64,000 nt of DNA from Ignavibacterium sp. (lineage in GTDB: Bacteria; Bacteroidota; Ignavibacteria; Ignavibacteriales; Ignavibacteriaceae): positions 3,477,116 through 3,541,115 of the forward strand of contig JAVSMP010000001.1 of NCBI GenBank assembly GCA_032027145.1. Direction: 5' to 3'. Under the pieces are notes generated by a model. That model was given only the letters and a program-made list of their open reading frames with translations. It did not search any database and was not told where the DNA came from. The position numbers were made by a program, and so were the translations under genes. Positions 42,750-52,552 of the stretch are shown here, one piece after another (positions within the stretch are counted from its first letter, which is position 1; each line of letters begins with the position of its first letter).

Positions 42750-43199
42750 TTATTTAATAATCTCCTGTGAATTAATAATAATCTGTTTTGATAATCTGCT
42801 GCCATAGTATCCGGTTTGATAAATCGTAAATAAACCAATTAAAGAAACTATAAAAAAAATAAAAGCAATAATCCTTTTAGAAGAATATTTTTTGTTAACA
42901 ATAAATCTTACTGCAAGTATAGCTGAGAAAAACCAAACTGTTATGTTTGCATAAAGCTGATGCTGTTCAAAAATTTGTTTTGAATCTGACTGCCAATTAC
43001 TGATCATTTCAGCTGCTCGATTACCGGTAAGAACTGCAAATAAAGCAGCAGTAACACCAAGGACTAAAAATAAAAAAGCTGTTTTATTAAAGTATTCTTT
43101 TTGAGTGATAAAATACAGCAGTTCAATAAATGGATAAACACATAATAAGGCAATCGGAAAATGAATTATCTTTAAATGTATTTGAGTAAAAATTTCCAC
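42750..43199 (-). CDS. DUF2231-type four-helix membrane protein
   Basis: Small inner-membrane protein with four hydrophobic helices. The opening IHLKIIHFPIALLCVYPFIE matches the HP-x-VHFPIALL start of DUF2231, and TGNRAAEMISNW with QHQLYANITVWFF fits the second and third helices. Function is unknown. The start is GTG 43199. It lies 17 bases upstream of the beta-barrel gene on the same strand. Confidence 0.7.
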   Translation of the reverse strand: MEIFTQIHLKIIHFPIALLCVYPFIELLYFITQKEYFNKTAFLFLVLGVTAALFAVLTGNRAAEMISNWQSDSKQIFEQHQLYANITVWFFSAILAVRFIVNKKYSSKRIIAFIFFIVSLIGLFTIYQTGYYGSRLSKQIIINSQEIIK

Positions 43200-43276
43200 A
43201 GGCTGTTTGGTTAAATTGTTTTAGTTTTATCGGGCTGCATATATAAAAACATTTTTTTTATCTTCGATTTATAAAT

Positions 43277-44005
43277 TTAATACTCAACTTTATACAAGAA
43301 TAAACCTTTTGCTGGAACAGCTTCAAACGCAGATTCTCTGTTTTTTAATCTAAAAACTCCGTTAAGATAATTCTCTGGTTCAGGCAATTCCTGAGACCTT
43401 AACAAAGTTCCTGCAATTGTTCTAACCATTCCGTGTAAAAATCTATCTGCCTTAATATAGAAAACTATCAGATCACGGATTTCGCGCCAGCCAATCTGGT
43501 AAACAGTGCAGATTTTATTTTCAACCTCTGAATTTTTTCTGCTGAATGAGGTAAAATCATTTGTTCCGGCAATTATTTTAGAAAGATAATTAAGTTTTGC
43601 TAAATCAATTTCTTTATGATAAAAATAACTAAAATTTCTGAAGAACGGATTTTTTGTTTTGGAAATCAGATAAAAATATACTCTTCTCTTTGCATCAAAT
43701 CTGGAGTGAAAATCCTCTGATACTTCTTCCATTTTTTTAATTGAGATATCAAAGGGAAGAACAGAATTAAGTGAATGTTTGAATCTATAAATATCTATCA
43801 AATTATTTGTGCGGAAATTTGCAACCTGTCCGGCAGCATGCACACCGCTGTCAGTCCTTCCTGATCCAATAAGATTAATTTTCTCTTTTAACAATAATTC
43901 AATCGCATCAGTAATAGTCTTCTGAACAGTTTTACAGTTTTCCTGGATCTGCCAGCCGGCATATTCTGTTCCATCATATTGTATTAAAAGTTTATAATTT
44001 TTCAA
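43277..44005 (-). CDS. truA: tRNA pseudouridine(38-40) synthase TruA
   Basis: Isomerises uridines 38-40 in the tRNA anticodon arm. Catalytic Asp52 lies in GSGRTDSGVHAAGQVANF; YDGTEYAGWQIQ, FHSRFDAKRRVYFYLIS, FTSFSRKNSEVENKICTV and FLHGMVRTIAGTLL are standard TruA blocks. At 242 residues it is complete. It starts at TTG 44005, since no ATG precedes the conserved MKNYKLLIQY opening. Confidence 0.95.
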   Translation of the reverse strand: MKNYKLLIQYDGTEYAGWQIQENCKTVQKTITDAIELLLKEKINLIGSGRTDSGVHAAGQVANFRTNNLIDIYRFKHSLNSVLPFDISIKKMEEVSEDFHSRFDAKRRVYFYLISKTKNPFFRNFSYFYHKEIDLAKLNYLSKIIAGTNDFTSFSRKNSEVENKICTVYQIGWREIRDLIVFYIKADRFLHGMVRTIAGTLLRSQELPEPENYLNGVFRLKNRESAFEAVPAKGLFLYKVEY

Positions 44006-44162
44006 GAATTAATGTGTTTTTAATTTACATCGTAAAGATATACCGCTTTTAAAACTATCCCAACTAAATATTTTTATCATAAACCAGTTAACTAATTGTT
44101 ATAAGTTTCTTATTTTAACACAAGAAAATTTCTTGTCAAAAAAGTATTTCTAATTAAATAAA

Positions 44163-47100
44163 ATGCAATCTGATCCAAAAGAAACAAATAATACTGTAAG
44201 CAACGGCACAAACATAGCCGCCGAAGACCTGATGAAGTATAAATTGCTTTACGAGAATTATCCATTAATTCTTTTCAGTATTTCTTTGGATAAGAAAATT
44301 ATTTCTATTAACAAAAATGGTGCTTCTGAACTTGGATATGATGTTAATGAATTAATCGGTACTGATATTTCAGATATTTATATCCTTACTGAAAAGGATA
44401 GAATTGATAAACAAATTAAGTATGTGTTATTAAATCCGGGTAAACAATCTTCGCATGAAATGATTATGCTTAGAAAGAATGGTCAAAGTTTTTGGGTTCG
44501 TGAAACAATCTATACTTCTGCAGATACTGAAATAATTACCGAGATCAATTTCGTTTGTGATAATATAACCTATCAAAAAAATGCTGAAGAGAATGCAAAA
44601 AAACTCGCTCAAAGTCTTCAGAATATGCTGGATGCAACTCCTTTGGGGGTATTAGTGTACAGCTTGGATGAGAATGATGATCTGATTCTGATAAGCACAA
44701 ATCAGTCGGCTGTCAATAAACTAAAGATTGACGTTTATAAACTTATATCAAAAAAGATACAGGATATTTTTCCCGGACTATTAAAAGAGAATTTCATTGA
44801 GAAGTTTAAGTCCGTATTAAAAACCGGCAAATCTCTATTAAATGCACAGTTAAATTATGAGGATACTTATTTAAAAGGAGTTTATGAGTTTTCAGTAATG
44901 AAGTTAACTTCAAATACTATTGCTGTCTTTTTTAACGACATAACAGAAAAACATAAAGCAACCGAAGCACTTATTCAGAGTGAAATAAAATATAAAACTC
45001 TTTTTGAATCTGCTAATGATGCAATCATTTTGGTTTTTAACGGTGTAATAGTTGACTGTAACCAAAAAACACTTGAACTATTTAAATGTACAAAAGAAAT
45101 GTTCAAAGATATTCCTCCTTACGATCTTTCACCTGAATACCAGCCAGATGGAACTGTATCGAGCCTTAAAGGGAAGAAGAAAATCAATGATGCGTTATCG
45201 GGTCAACTGCAGTTTTTTGAATGGACTCATAAAAGATTTGATGAAAGTATTTTTATTGCGGAAATCAGTTTAAACAGAATTCAGTTGGGTAATTTAGTTT
45301 TTGTTCAAGCAATAGTTAGAGATATTACCGAAAGAAAAAATTCGGAAAGAATTATTTCTGAACAAAAAAGAGAACTTGCTACATTAATGAGTAACCTGCC
45401 AGGAATGGCTTATCGCTGCAAAAATAATATTAACTGGACAATGGAATTTGTGAGTGAAGGATGCTATCAGTTGACCGGTTACAGGCAGGATGAACTTATA
45501 AATGATAAACAAATAAGTTATGCAAGCCTCATTCATAAAAATGATCAGCTTTTAGTTTATGAGATAATCCAGAATGCAGTTGCAAATCATGAACCTTTTA
45601 CTTTATTGTACAGAATTCTAACCTGGCAGGGTTTAGAAAAATGGGTTTGGGAAAAAGGACGTGCTGTATATGATGAGTTCGGAAATGTTGTTTGCCTTGA
45701 GGGCTTTATTACAGATATAACTGAACGGAAACTTTCTGAAGAAAAAGTAAATATACTTGCTCAAACATTAAAAAATGTTTCTGAATGTGTGTGCATAACC
45801 AATATACGCGATAAAATAATATTTGTTAACAAGTCTTTCAGCAGAGTTTATGGATACTCTCAAACTGAAATTATCGGCAAACCAATTTCACTAATCCGTT
45901 CACCAAATAACGATGCTGCGGTTGTTAAAGAAATTCATCCCCAAACGCTTGCAGGAGGCTGGACAGGTGAACTGATAAATAAAAGAAAGAACGGCGAGGA
46001 GTTTCCAGTATATTTATCAACTTCGCTAATAACTGATGATTCAGGTAAGCCAATAGCACTTGCTGCCGTTAGTATGGATATAACTGAAGCAAAAATGCGG
46101 CAGAAAGAATTAACGGATGCAAAGGATAAAGCTGAACAGGTATCCAGAATTAAGAGCAACTTCTTTACTAATGTAAGTCATGAATTAAGATCACCTCTTG
46201 TAGGTATCCTTGGCTTTGCTGAAATATTAAAAAATGAAATAAAAAATCCGGCACTTGCTGATATGGCTGAAACAATTCTGTTAGGCGGCAAACGACTTCT
46301 CGAAACTCTAAATAATGTACTGGATCTTTCTAGAATAGAAACAGATAAAATTAAAATTAATTACAAAGAAATTAATTTAGCTGGATTTGTAAACGAAAAT
46401 ATCAAGTTGTTTAATGCACTTGCAGAAAAAAAGAATCTCAAGCTGCTTGTTAAAAAATCTAAAGGAGATGTATATATACTTGCTGATGAACATTTGCTTT
46501 TTCAGATTTTCAATAATCTTATGACAAATGCCATTAAATATACTCACTCTGGTTCTGTTACTGCTGAGATAAAATCTTTTAAGAAGAATGATCTTAGATT
46601 TGCATCTTTAAGTATTACTGATACCGGAATCGGAATACGAGATGAAAATAAGATGATAATATTTGAAGCTTTCAGACAGGTTAGTGAGGGCTTGAACCGG
46701 CAGTTTGAAGGCACAGGTTTGGGATTAACAATAACCAAGAAGCTTGTTGAAATGATGTCTGGTGAAATTATTCTTAAAAGTAAACTTGGCAGTGGCTCAA
46801 CTTTTCAGATTGTTTTTCCTCTTCAAAGTGCCAAGCTAAAAGAAAAGGATAAGAAAGAAAATAAAAAATCAGATAAGAAAACTGAAGAGACACCGATTTT
46901 AAATAGTCTTCATAAAGTCTTAATGGTTGATGATGATTCTGCAAGCAGAGATATAGCTAAGTTGTTTTTAAAGAATATCTGCGAAATGGACTTTGCTTTT
47001 ACCGGACAGGATGCAATTGCTATGGCATTGATCAATGATTATAAATTAATACTGCTGGATATAAATCTGGGAATCGGTCTTTCGGGAATTGAAGTTGCTC

Positions 47101-47267
47101 AAAAAATAAAAAGTATAAAAGGTTATGAAAAAATTCCTATCGTTGCATTAACTGCTTTTGCTCTGCCGGGTGAAAAGGAGGAATTTTTGAATGCCGGATG
47201 TACACACTATCTCTCAAAACCTTTCAGCAGAAATGATCTTGTTGAGTTATTAAAAGATTTGGTCTGA
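44163..47267 (+). CDS. Cytoplasmic hybrid histidine kinase with five PAS domains
   Basis: Signal-transduction kinase of 1034 residues without any membrane segment, so it should sense an intracellular cue. Five PAS/PAC units run from about 25 to 645, with recognisable ends such as RDITERKNSERI, TDITERKLSEEK and SMDITEAK. A HisKA domain follows with His673 (NFFTNVSHELRSPLVG), then HATPase (NNLMTNAIKYT, TDTGIGI, GTGLGLTITKKLV) and a C-terminal receiver (about 917-1034) with phosphoacceptor Asp966 in LILLDINLG and the SKPF lysine. The output regulator is not encoded next to it. It ends exactly at 47267, one base before the end of the convergent aldehyde dehydrogenase gene. Confidence 0.92.
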   Translation: MQSDPKETNNTVSNGTNIAAEDLMKYKLLYENYPLILFSISLDKKIISINKNGASELGYDVNELIGTDISDIYILTEKDRIDKQIKYVLLNPGKQSSHEMIMLRKNGQSFWVRETIYTSADTEIITEINFVCDNITYQKNAEENAKKLAQSLQNMLDATPLGVLVYSLDENDDLILISTNQSAVNKLKIDVYKLISKKIQDIFPGLLKENFIEKFKSVLKTGKSLLNAQLNYEDTYLKGVYEFSVMKLTSNTIAVFFNDITEKHKATEALIQSEIKYKTLFESANDAIILVFNGVIVDCNQKTLELFKCTKEMFKDIPPYDLSPEYQPDGTVSSLKGKKKINDALSGQLQFFEWTHKRFDESIFIAEISLNRIQLGNLVFVQAIVRDITERKNSERIISEQKRELATLMSNLPGMAYRCKNNINWTMEFVSEGCYQLTGYRQDELINDKQISYASLIHKNDQLLVYEIIQNAVANHEPFTLLYRILTWQGLEKWVWEKGRAVYDEFGNVVCLEGFITDITERKLSEEKVNILAQTLKNVSECVCITNIRDKIIFVNKSFSRVYGYSQTEIIGKPISLIRSPNNDAAVVKEIHPQTLAGGWTGELINKRKNGEEFPVYLSTSLITDDSGKPIALAAVSMDITEAKMRQKELTDAKDKAEQVSRIKSNFFTNVSHELRSPLVGILGFAEILKNEIKNPALADMAETILLGGKRLLETLNNVLDLSRIETDKIKINYKEINLAGFVNENIKLFNALAEKKNLKLLVKKSKGDVYILADEHLLFQIFNNLMTNAIKYTHSGSVTAEIKSFKKNDLRFASLSITDTGIGIRDENKMIIFEAFRQVSEGLNRQFEGTGLGLTITKKLVEMMSGEIILKSKLGSGSTFQIVFPLQSAKLKEKDKKENKKSDKKTEETPILNSLHKVLMVDDDSASRDIAKLFLKNICEMDFAFTGQDAIAMALINDYKLILLDINLGIGLSGIEVAQKIKSIKGYEKIPIVALTAFALPGEKEEFLNAGCTHYLSKPFSRNDLVELLKDLV

Positions 47268-48632
47268 TTACTTTATATAAACTGTTTTAATATTAACAAA
47301 CTCTTTAATACCAAACGGAGATAGCTCTCTTCCATATCCTGATTCTTTTATTCCGCCAAACGGCAAACGCGGATCTGATTTAACAAAATCATTTACAAAA
47401 CAGCATCCTGCATTGAGTTTTTCTTTAGCAATCTGCTCCCCTCTTTTATTATCTTTTGTAAACACAGCTGCTCCTAAACCAAAAATACTTTTATTTGCTA
47501 ATTCAACAGCCTCATCATCATCTTTTGCTTTAATTAAAGCAGCTACGGGACCAAACAATTCCTCATCGAATGCAGGCATACCAGGTTTAACATTTATTAA
47601 GATTGTCGGAGGGTAATAAGCCCCATCAAGAGAAGGAATTTTTCCGCCAAGAATTATTTCTGCTCCAAGTTTTACACTTCTCAACACCTGATCGTGCAGC
47701 TCATCTCTAAGCTGAATACTAGCTTGCGGACCGAGATGATTTTTCTCATCTAAAGGATCGCCCATTTTTTTCTCAGACATAAATCTGAGATAATATTTTT
47801 CAAATTCATCGTAAACTTTTTCAACAATGATAAAACGCTTTGCAGCAATACAGCTTTGTCCTGCATTTATCAATCTTGAATTAACACAAGAGAATGCAGC
47901 TTTTTCCAAATCCGCATCTTCAAGCACAAGGTAAGGATCGCTTCCGCCAAGTTCTAAAACTGTTTTTTTAATTAAACTGCCAGCTAAAGATGCAACCGAT
48001 TTACCTGCAGGTACACTTCCGGTTAAAGTAACAGCCTGAATATTTTTATTTTCAATTACAGACTTCACATTTTTTGAAGTAACCGCTAGTGTTCTGAAGA
48101 GATTCTCAGGAAATCCTGCTTTTCTAAACACATCTTCAATAGCTAAGGCACAGCCGGTAACATTTGATGCGTGTTTTAAAACACCTGCATTACCAGCCAT
48201 TAAATTAGGAGCTGCAAATCTGAAGACCTGCCAAAATGGAAAATTCCATGGCATTACAGCAAGAATAACACCCAGCGGTACATAAGAAACAAAACTTTTT
48301 GAAGCCTCAGTTTTTATAATTTCATCAGCCAAAAACCACTCAGCATTTTCTGAATAGTAATCACACACCCAGGCACACTTCTCAACTTCAGCTCTGGACT
48401 GGGCTATTGGTTTACCCATCTCCATTGTCATCAAAACAGAATATTCCTCAGAATTTTGCCGTAATACTTTTGCCGCTTTTCTCATTAACTCTGAACGCAG
48501 CGCAAATGTAGTTTCTTTCCATTTTAAAAATGACTGATGAGCAAGTGAAATGATCTCAGAAGACTGTTCTGTGGTCATTTCATCGTATTGTTTTAATACT
48601 TTATTGTTTGAAGGATTTATTGATGTTAACAT
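47268..48632 (-). CDS. NAD(P)-dependent aldehyde dehydrogenase, succinate-semialdehyde type
   Basis: Aldehyde dehydrogenase superfamily; the closest resemblance is to succinate-semialdehyde dehydrogenases. General base Glu227 is in VLELGGSDPYLV and nucleophile Cys261 in NAGQSCIAAKRF; PWNFPFWQVFR and LTGSVPAGKSV form the cofactor site. PFGGIKESGYGREL is the usual C-terminal block. At 454 residues it is of short SSADH size. Substrate cannot be fixed from sequence. It starts 12 bases after the SpoIIE-type phosphatase gene and shares its strand. Confidence 0.88.
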   Translation of the reverse strand: MLTSINPSNNKVLKQYDEMTTEQSSEIISLAHQSFLKWKETTFALRSELMRKAAKVLRQNSEEYSVLMTMEMGKPIAQSRAEVEKCAWVCDYYSENAEWFLADEIIKTEASKSFVSYVPLGVILAVMPWNFPFWQVFRFAAPNLMAGNAGVLKHASNVTGCALAIEDVFRKAGFPENLFRTLAVTSKNVKSVIENKNIQAVTLTGSVPAGKSVASLAGSLIKKTVLELGGSDPYLVLEDADLEKAAFSCVNSRLINAGQSCIAAKRFIIVEKVYDEFEKYYLRFMSEKKMGDPLDEKNHLGPQASIQLRDELHDQVLRSVKLGAEIILGGKIPSLDGAYYPPTILINVKPGMPAFDEELFGPVAALIKAKDDDEAVELANKSIFGLGAAVFTKDNKRGEQIAKEKLNAGCCFVNDFVKSDPRLPFGGIKESGYGRELSPFGIKEFVNIKTVYIK

Positions 48633-48644
48633 AATATTTAAAAT

Positions 48645-49880
48645 TTAAAAAGTTCTTTTTATAACGACAATTGTTTTATCATCATTATAGGTTCCGTTTT
48701 TCGAATACTTAAAGACATCTTCAAGTATTCCAAGTGCAATTTCTTTAGATGATTTATCTTTTAATTTCCTTACAATGGTGTTAAGTCTTTGTTCACCATA
48801 AAATGATGATTTATTATTTGCTGCTTCAGTAACTCCATCAGAATATAACACAAGAATATCATTTGGATAAATATTAATATTTTCAACAGAATATTTTGAT
48901 TGAGGGACAGGACCCAGTACCGGACCGGTTGTTTCGAGATATGTAATTTTTTTTATTTTACTTTTGTAAAACAGAGGCGGATTATGTCCGGCATTTGCAT
49001 ATAAAAACAATCCGTTTTTATTAGTTGTAAGCTCGCCGTAAAACAATGAAGTAAATTTATCATCCTCAAAAATTTTATTGACCAGTTCATTCATTTGCTT
49101 CATAATCAGCGAGATATTAACATCAAATGTAGTTGTCATTCTTAAAGCACCTGAAACATACATTGCCTCTGCAGCTGCTGCAATACCCTTGCTGGCAGCA
49201 TCTCCAATAGCAATTCCAACACGATCATTATTTTCACCGATTTCCAGATAATCAAAAAAATCTCCGCCAACAATTTCAGCAGGATCTGTTATTCCATAAA
49301 TTTCAAAGTGACTGAAATTAAACTCATGCTCAGGTAAAATACTCCTCTGAAGCTGACGGGCTTTATCAATATCTGCTTTTAGCTGATTTGCGCTGTAAGA
49401 TATTCTTCGCTGCTTTATTTGAGAAGTAAGTGCGGTAGAAATTATACTGAGATTTATTTTTAGTTCTTCATCAATATTTTTTGAATTAAGAGCAATTACA
49501 TATTCATAAAATGGTTTCCCCTGTATTTTAACTTTATACCCTACACCGGAAGCTGAATATTTAAATATGCCTTTTTTCCTTAATGCTTCGATTGTTTCAT
49601 GACCAAGTATTGTTCTTGATTGTGCAAGTTGTTCGAAAACAGGATACTCCAATGCTTTGATAACAAAGCTTTTTTCAATTTTATCCATTCTTCCGGTTTG
49701 ATAGAGCAATTTATACCCTTCTATTTCAGGATATAACTTCCATATTCTTCCCCCGATAAATCCGATTGAAGGATCCTGAACAATTTCATTGATAACTTTT
49801 TTAAGCATCTCTTCATCAGAAAAAAATTTTTGAGATGCAATGGTTTCAACCGTTTTATGTAGCTTTTTTTGATCTAACAT
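48645..49880 (-). CDS. SpoIIE/RsbU-type PP2C phosphatase with N-terminal sensor
   Basis: Serine phosphatase of the partner-switching type, which typically dephosphorylates anti-anti-sigma (STAS) proteins. Residues 1-160 look like a GAF-like sensory domain; a linker helix (about 155-190) leads to the PP2C domain: RSILPEHEFNF, IVGGDFFDYLEI, AIGDAASKGIAAAAEA, YANAGHNPPLFY and LVLYSDGVTEA, which keep the metal-binding Asp residues. No STAS or anti-sigma kinase gene is close. It ends 9 bases before... the ALDH gene start on the same strand and follows the M64 gene by 9 bases, so the three are probably one transcript. Confidence 0.88.
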   Translation of the reverse strand: MLDQKKLHKTVETIASQKFFSDEEMLKKVINEIVQDPSIGFIGGRIWKLYPEIEGYKLLYQTGRMDKIEKSFVIKALEYPVFEQLAQSRTILGHETIEALRKKGIFKYSASGVGYKVKIQGKPFYEYVIALNSKNIDEELKINLSIISTALTSQIKQRRISYSANQLKADIDKARQLQRSILPEHEFNFSHFEIYGITDPAEIVGGDFFDYLEIGENNDRVGIAIGDAASKGIAAAAEAMYVSGALRMTTTFDVNISLIMKQMNELVNKIFEDDKFTSLFYGELTTNKNGLFLYANAGHNPPLFYKSKIKKITYLETTGPVLGPVPQSKYSVENINIYPNDILVLYSDGVTEAANNKSSFYGEQRLNTIVRKLKDKSSKEIALGILEDVFKYSKNGTYNDDKTIVVIKRTF

Positions 49881-49889
49881 CTTAACCTG

Positions 49890-51161
49890 CTAATTACTAT
49901 AGAAGTTTATCATCCACCCGATTGCTCTTTTACACACCGGACAAAAATTATTTACTGAAATTGATTTCATTGAACAATCCTGCATTGGACGATAAATTCC
50001 TTCTGCTGCATATCCCCCGCCCTCATATACTCCGACTTCGTTTTGATATTCTTTAATTTGAGGTGTCGGTACTGGAGTATCCTCATTCAGCATATCTTTC
50101 CATTTTGACTCAAAGTTAACCAGCGTTGTTAAGTTTGGTTCAAGTGGTTCAACATCAAGCGGATAAAATTCATTATATGCTACATCTGATGTATAATATT
50201 CATCCCCGAGACCGGCAAATCCATGCCCAAATTCGTGAGTAAAGATATACTCACTAAATTTATTATCACTTATACAAACTGAATAATGATTGTATATTGA
50301 GCCGCCTCCATATATATCAGAATTAACCAGAATAAAAATCTGATCATACGGAACATTTGAAGCAATGTCTCTAAGTGATTTATTATCTTTTGTCATCAGA
50401 TAACGGTCAAGATCGAACATATAAAACTGAGAGTTTACAATTGTATTTTTCCAGATATTTTCCGGAGGTATATCGGTACCTGATTGCTTTGATGGTGCTT
50501 CGATTCCCCTGATATTAAATTTATCTTTATTTTCCTTATAAGGCGAGGCATTGAATAAATACCCTGCAAACCTTTCACAATCTTTTCTGAATTTAACCAT
50601 CTCATCAGAAGTATATCCTTCAGGAATTAACACTATATCAACGGCTTTATCAGGATTAGCACTATTGTAAACCTCAAAGGTATTAAAGCTAAATACTCTT
50701 TCAGTTTTAATAAAATAATTATTTGGATCAACTATATATTCAAATTTTTTATTAAGCAGATTTTTTCTGTCTCTTGAATAAAATTCAACCACGACAGATT
50801 TTTTAGGATACGGAAAAACTATAGTCTCACTAAAAGTTCTTACAGTTTGTTTGGCTTCATCAGTAGTCTGCCATTCACTAAATAGAGTTGAATAAGTACG
50901 CGAGTAAATTATTTGTCCGGTTTGATAATCTTTAACAAAAAATTTATACTTTCCATAATCAAACTTATCAATCAGATTAATTTTTGAACCTGCCCAAAAT
51001 GGTTCTTCAATCAATTCATCAAACGAATAATTATCTTCGGTTGAATTGCCGGTATGAAAATAATCAAGTCTTAATGATTTACTTTCAAAGTATTGATCGA
51101 AGTTAATTTGGGGAAATATAATGTTTGTAAACAGTAGAACCACAACTAAAAAATTTTTCAT
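49890..51161 (-). CDS. Exported M64 (IgA-protease-like) zinc peptidase
   Basis: Secreted metallopeptidase of family M64. The signal peptide is MKNFLVVVLLFTNIIFPQ. After an N-terminal beta-rich domain of about 155 residues comes the peptidase part: VDIVLIPEGYTSDEMVKFRK, RGIEAPSKQSGTDIP, and the zinc site HEFGH at 309-313 with Asp320 in GLGDEYY, exactly the M64 pattern. NNFCPVCKRAI near the C-terminus holds the usual Cys pair. There is no T9SS sorting domain, so it is probably periplasmic or released by another route. Confidence 0.9.
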   Translation of the reverse strand: MKNFLVVVLLFTNIIFPQINFDQYFESKSLRLDYFHTGNSTEDNYSFDELIEEPFWAGSKINLIDKFDYGKYKFFVKDYQTGQIIYSRTYSTLFSEWQTTDEAKQTVRTFSETIVFPYPKKSVVVEFYSRDRKNLLNKKFEYIVDPNNYFIKTERVFSFNTFEVYNSANPDKAVDIVLIPEGYTSDEMVKFRKDCERFAGYLFNASPYKENKDKFNIRGIEAPSKQSGTDIPPENIWKNTIVNSQFYMFDLDRYLMTKDNKSLRDIASNVPYDQIFILVNSDIYGGGSIYNHYSVCISDNKFSEYIFTHEFGHGFAGLGDEYYTSDVAYNEFYPLDVEPLEPNLTTLVNFESKWKDMLNEDTPVPTPQIKEYQNEVGVYEGGGYAAEGIYRPMQDCSMKSISVNNFCPVCKRAIGWMINFYSN

Positions 51162-51250
51162 AAAAATAATTTCATTTGGATTTAAAATCTGAGCAGTTAT
51201 AAAATCTCAGCTTTTTGTAAAAAATAATGCTAATTAAAAAAACACTACGA

Positions 51251-51835
51251 TTAAAAAGTTTTTCGTGAGCCAGGTTTAACTAATTCAAGTTTACCTTCCT
51301 TGCATATTTCACATTCTTCCGGCAGATATGAAACCACCTCCAAACTTAATGCAGCAAAAAAATCATGACTAAAATCTACCTTGCCGTTGCTTCTATCAAC
51401 TATGCTTCCAATTCCTACCACCTTTGCTCCAAATTGTTTAACAATTTCTATAACTTCAAACACTGATCCGCCGGTAGTAACAACATCTTCACAAACAATA
51501 ACTTTTTCTCCTTTCGCAAGTGAGAAGCCGCGTCGTAATGTCATTACTTTGTTTTCTCTTTCAGTAAAGATAGATCTGGTATTTAGCTGTCTTGCAACTT
51601 CATAACCAACTATTATTCCCCCCATTGCAGGAGCAATAACGGTATCTATCTCATAATCCTTAAAATGATTAGCGATCAGAGAGCATATTTGCGAAGTGTA
51701 TTCAGGATATTGTAAAACCTTTGCACACTGAAAATACTGGTTGCTGTGCCTTCCGGAAGTAAGCAGAAAATGTCCTTCCAGTAACGCTTCGGTACCTTTA
51801 AATATTTTAAGTACATTTTCTTTATTCAAGTTCAT
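51251..51835 (-). CDS. pyrE: Orotate phosphoribosyltransferase
   Basis: Converts orotate and PRPP to orotidine 5'-phosphate in pyrimidine synthesis. The PRPP loop [14 protein letters not shown] is at about 112-125 and the flexible loop [17 protein letters not shown] precedes it; [14 protein letters not shown] is the N-terminal substrate block. I start at ATG 51835 (194 residues). The start overlaps the 3' end of the small TPR gene by 14 bases, so translation is coupled. The tail [18 protein letters not shown] is characteristic of the longer OPRT subgroup. Confidence 0.95.
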   Translation of the reverse strand: MNLNKENVLKIFKGTEALLEGHFLLTSGRHSNQYFQCAKVLQYPEYTSQICSLIANHFKDYEIDTVIAPAMGGIIVGYEVARQLNTRSIFTERENKVMTLRRGFSLAKGEKVIVCEDVVTTGGSVFEVIEIVKQFGAKVVGIGSIVDRSNGKVDFSHDFFAALSLEVVSYLPEECEICKEGKLELVKPGSRKTF

Positions 51836-52133
51836 CAAGATAATCCTCCAGTGCCCTGACTGCTTTAGTGTCGTTTAACTCTTTAGCTATTTTTAAGCCT
51901 GTACGGTAATAATATTCCGCATCTTTAATTTCGTTGTTGTTCTCTTTAAGATTTCCGTAAGTAATGTAAGCCTGAACATATTTGGGTTCTTTCTTTAAAA
52001 GATCTTTAAGAAATTCTTCCGCTTCATCATCCATATTTTGCTTTAGATATTCTTTAACGATACTGAAGATGATATCGGCATCCATCGGATTTTCATCGTA
52101 CTTATCCAACAGTTCATCTAATCTTGAATTCAT
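51822..52133 (-). CDS. Small TPR-repeat protein
   Basis: A 103-residue soluble protein made of about two and a half TPR units ([53 protein letters not shown]), probably a protein-protein adaptor. It is acidic. It overlaps phhB upstream by 4 bases (ATGA) and pyrE downstream by 14 bases, so the three form one tightly coupled operon. Partner is unknown. Confidence 0.75.
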   Translation of the reverse strand: MNSRLDELLDKYDENPMDADIIFSIVKEYLKQNMDDEAEEFLKDLLKKEPKYVQAYITYGNLKENNNEIKDAEYYYRTGLKIAKELNDTKAVRALEDYLDELE

Positions 52134-52420
52134 TTTAATCTCTCCTCAATTTTTTGTGCAAGTTCAAAATCATTTTCTGTAACCCCGCCGGCACTATGTG
52201 TTGAAATTGTAATCTTAACTTTATTCCACCCAAACATTAAAATATCAGGATGATGATCCATCTTTTCAGATTCCAGACCAACAGCATTTACAAAAGATAA
52301 TGCTTCAATAAAATCCTTAAACTGGAACTGTTTGAATATTGAATTGTTTTCAAAAGACCATCCTGAAAACTTTGATAAATTAGAATTGATTTGTTCCTGA
52401 TTTAGTTTATTTAGTTTCAT
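52130..52420 (-). CDS. phhB: Pterin-4a-carbinolamine dehydratase
   Basis: 4a-hydroxytetrahydrobiopterin dehydratase, which recycles the pterin used by aromatic amino-acid hydroxylases. The signature E-K-x-DHHPDILMFGW-NKVKI-x-STH-x-AGGVTENDFELA is complete, with the catalytic His pair (DHHP) and the third His in STHSAGG. I start at ATG 52420 rather than GTG 52423; 96 residues is normal. No phenylalanine hydroxylase gene is in the window. Confidence 0.93.
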   Translation of the reverse strand: MKLNKLNQEQINSNLSKFSGWSFENNSIFKQFQFKDFIEALSFVNAVGLESEKMDHHPDILMFGWNKVKITISTHSAGGVTENDFELAQKIEERLK

Positions 52421-52552
52421 CACTGAACCTGATTATTACTTTGTAAAAATACAAAATATGTTGATTAAACACCTTGTCTTGTTTGGTTATTCAGGCAATA
52501 AGGGCTAACTTTTCAATGTAATTTTTAAACTTTTGAACAAACTGGAAGACTT
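52421..52552. promoter_or_regulatory. Divergent promoter region, phhB / rocD
   Basis: 132 bases between divergent genes. GGAAG precedes ATG 52553 by five bases. TTTGTAAAAATACAAA (52440-52455) is a short palindrome (TTTGTA/TACAAA) near the phhB start that could bind a dimeric regulator. No other element is clear. Confidence 0.4.
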
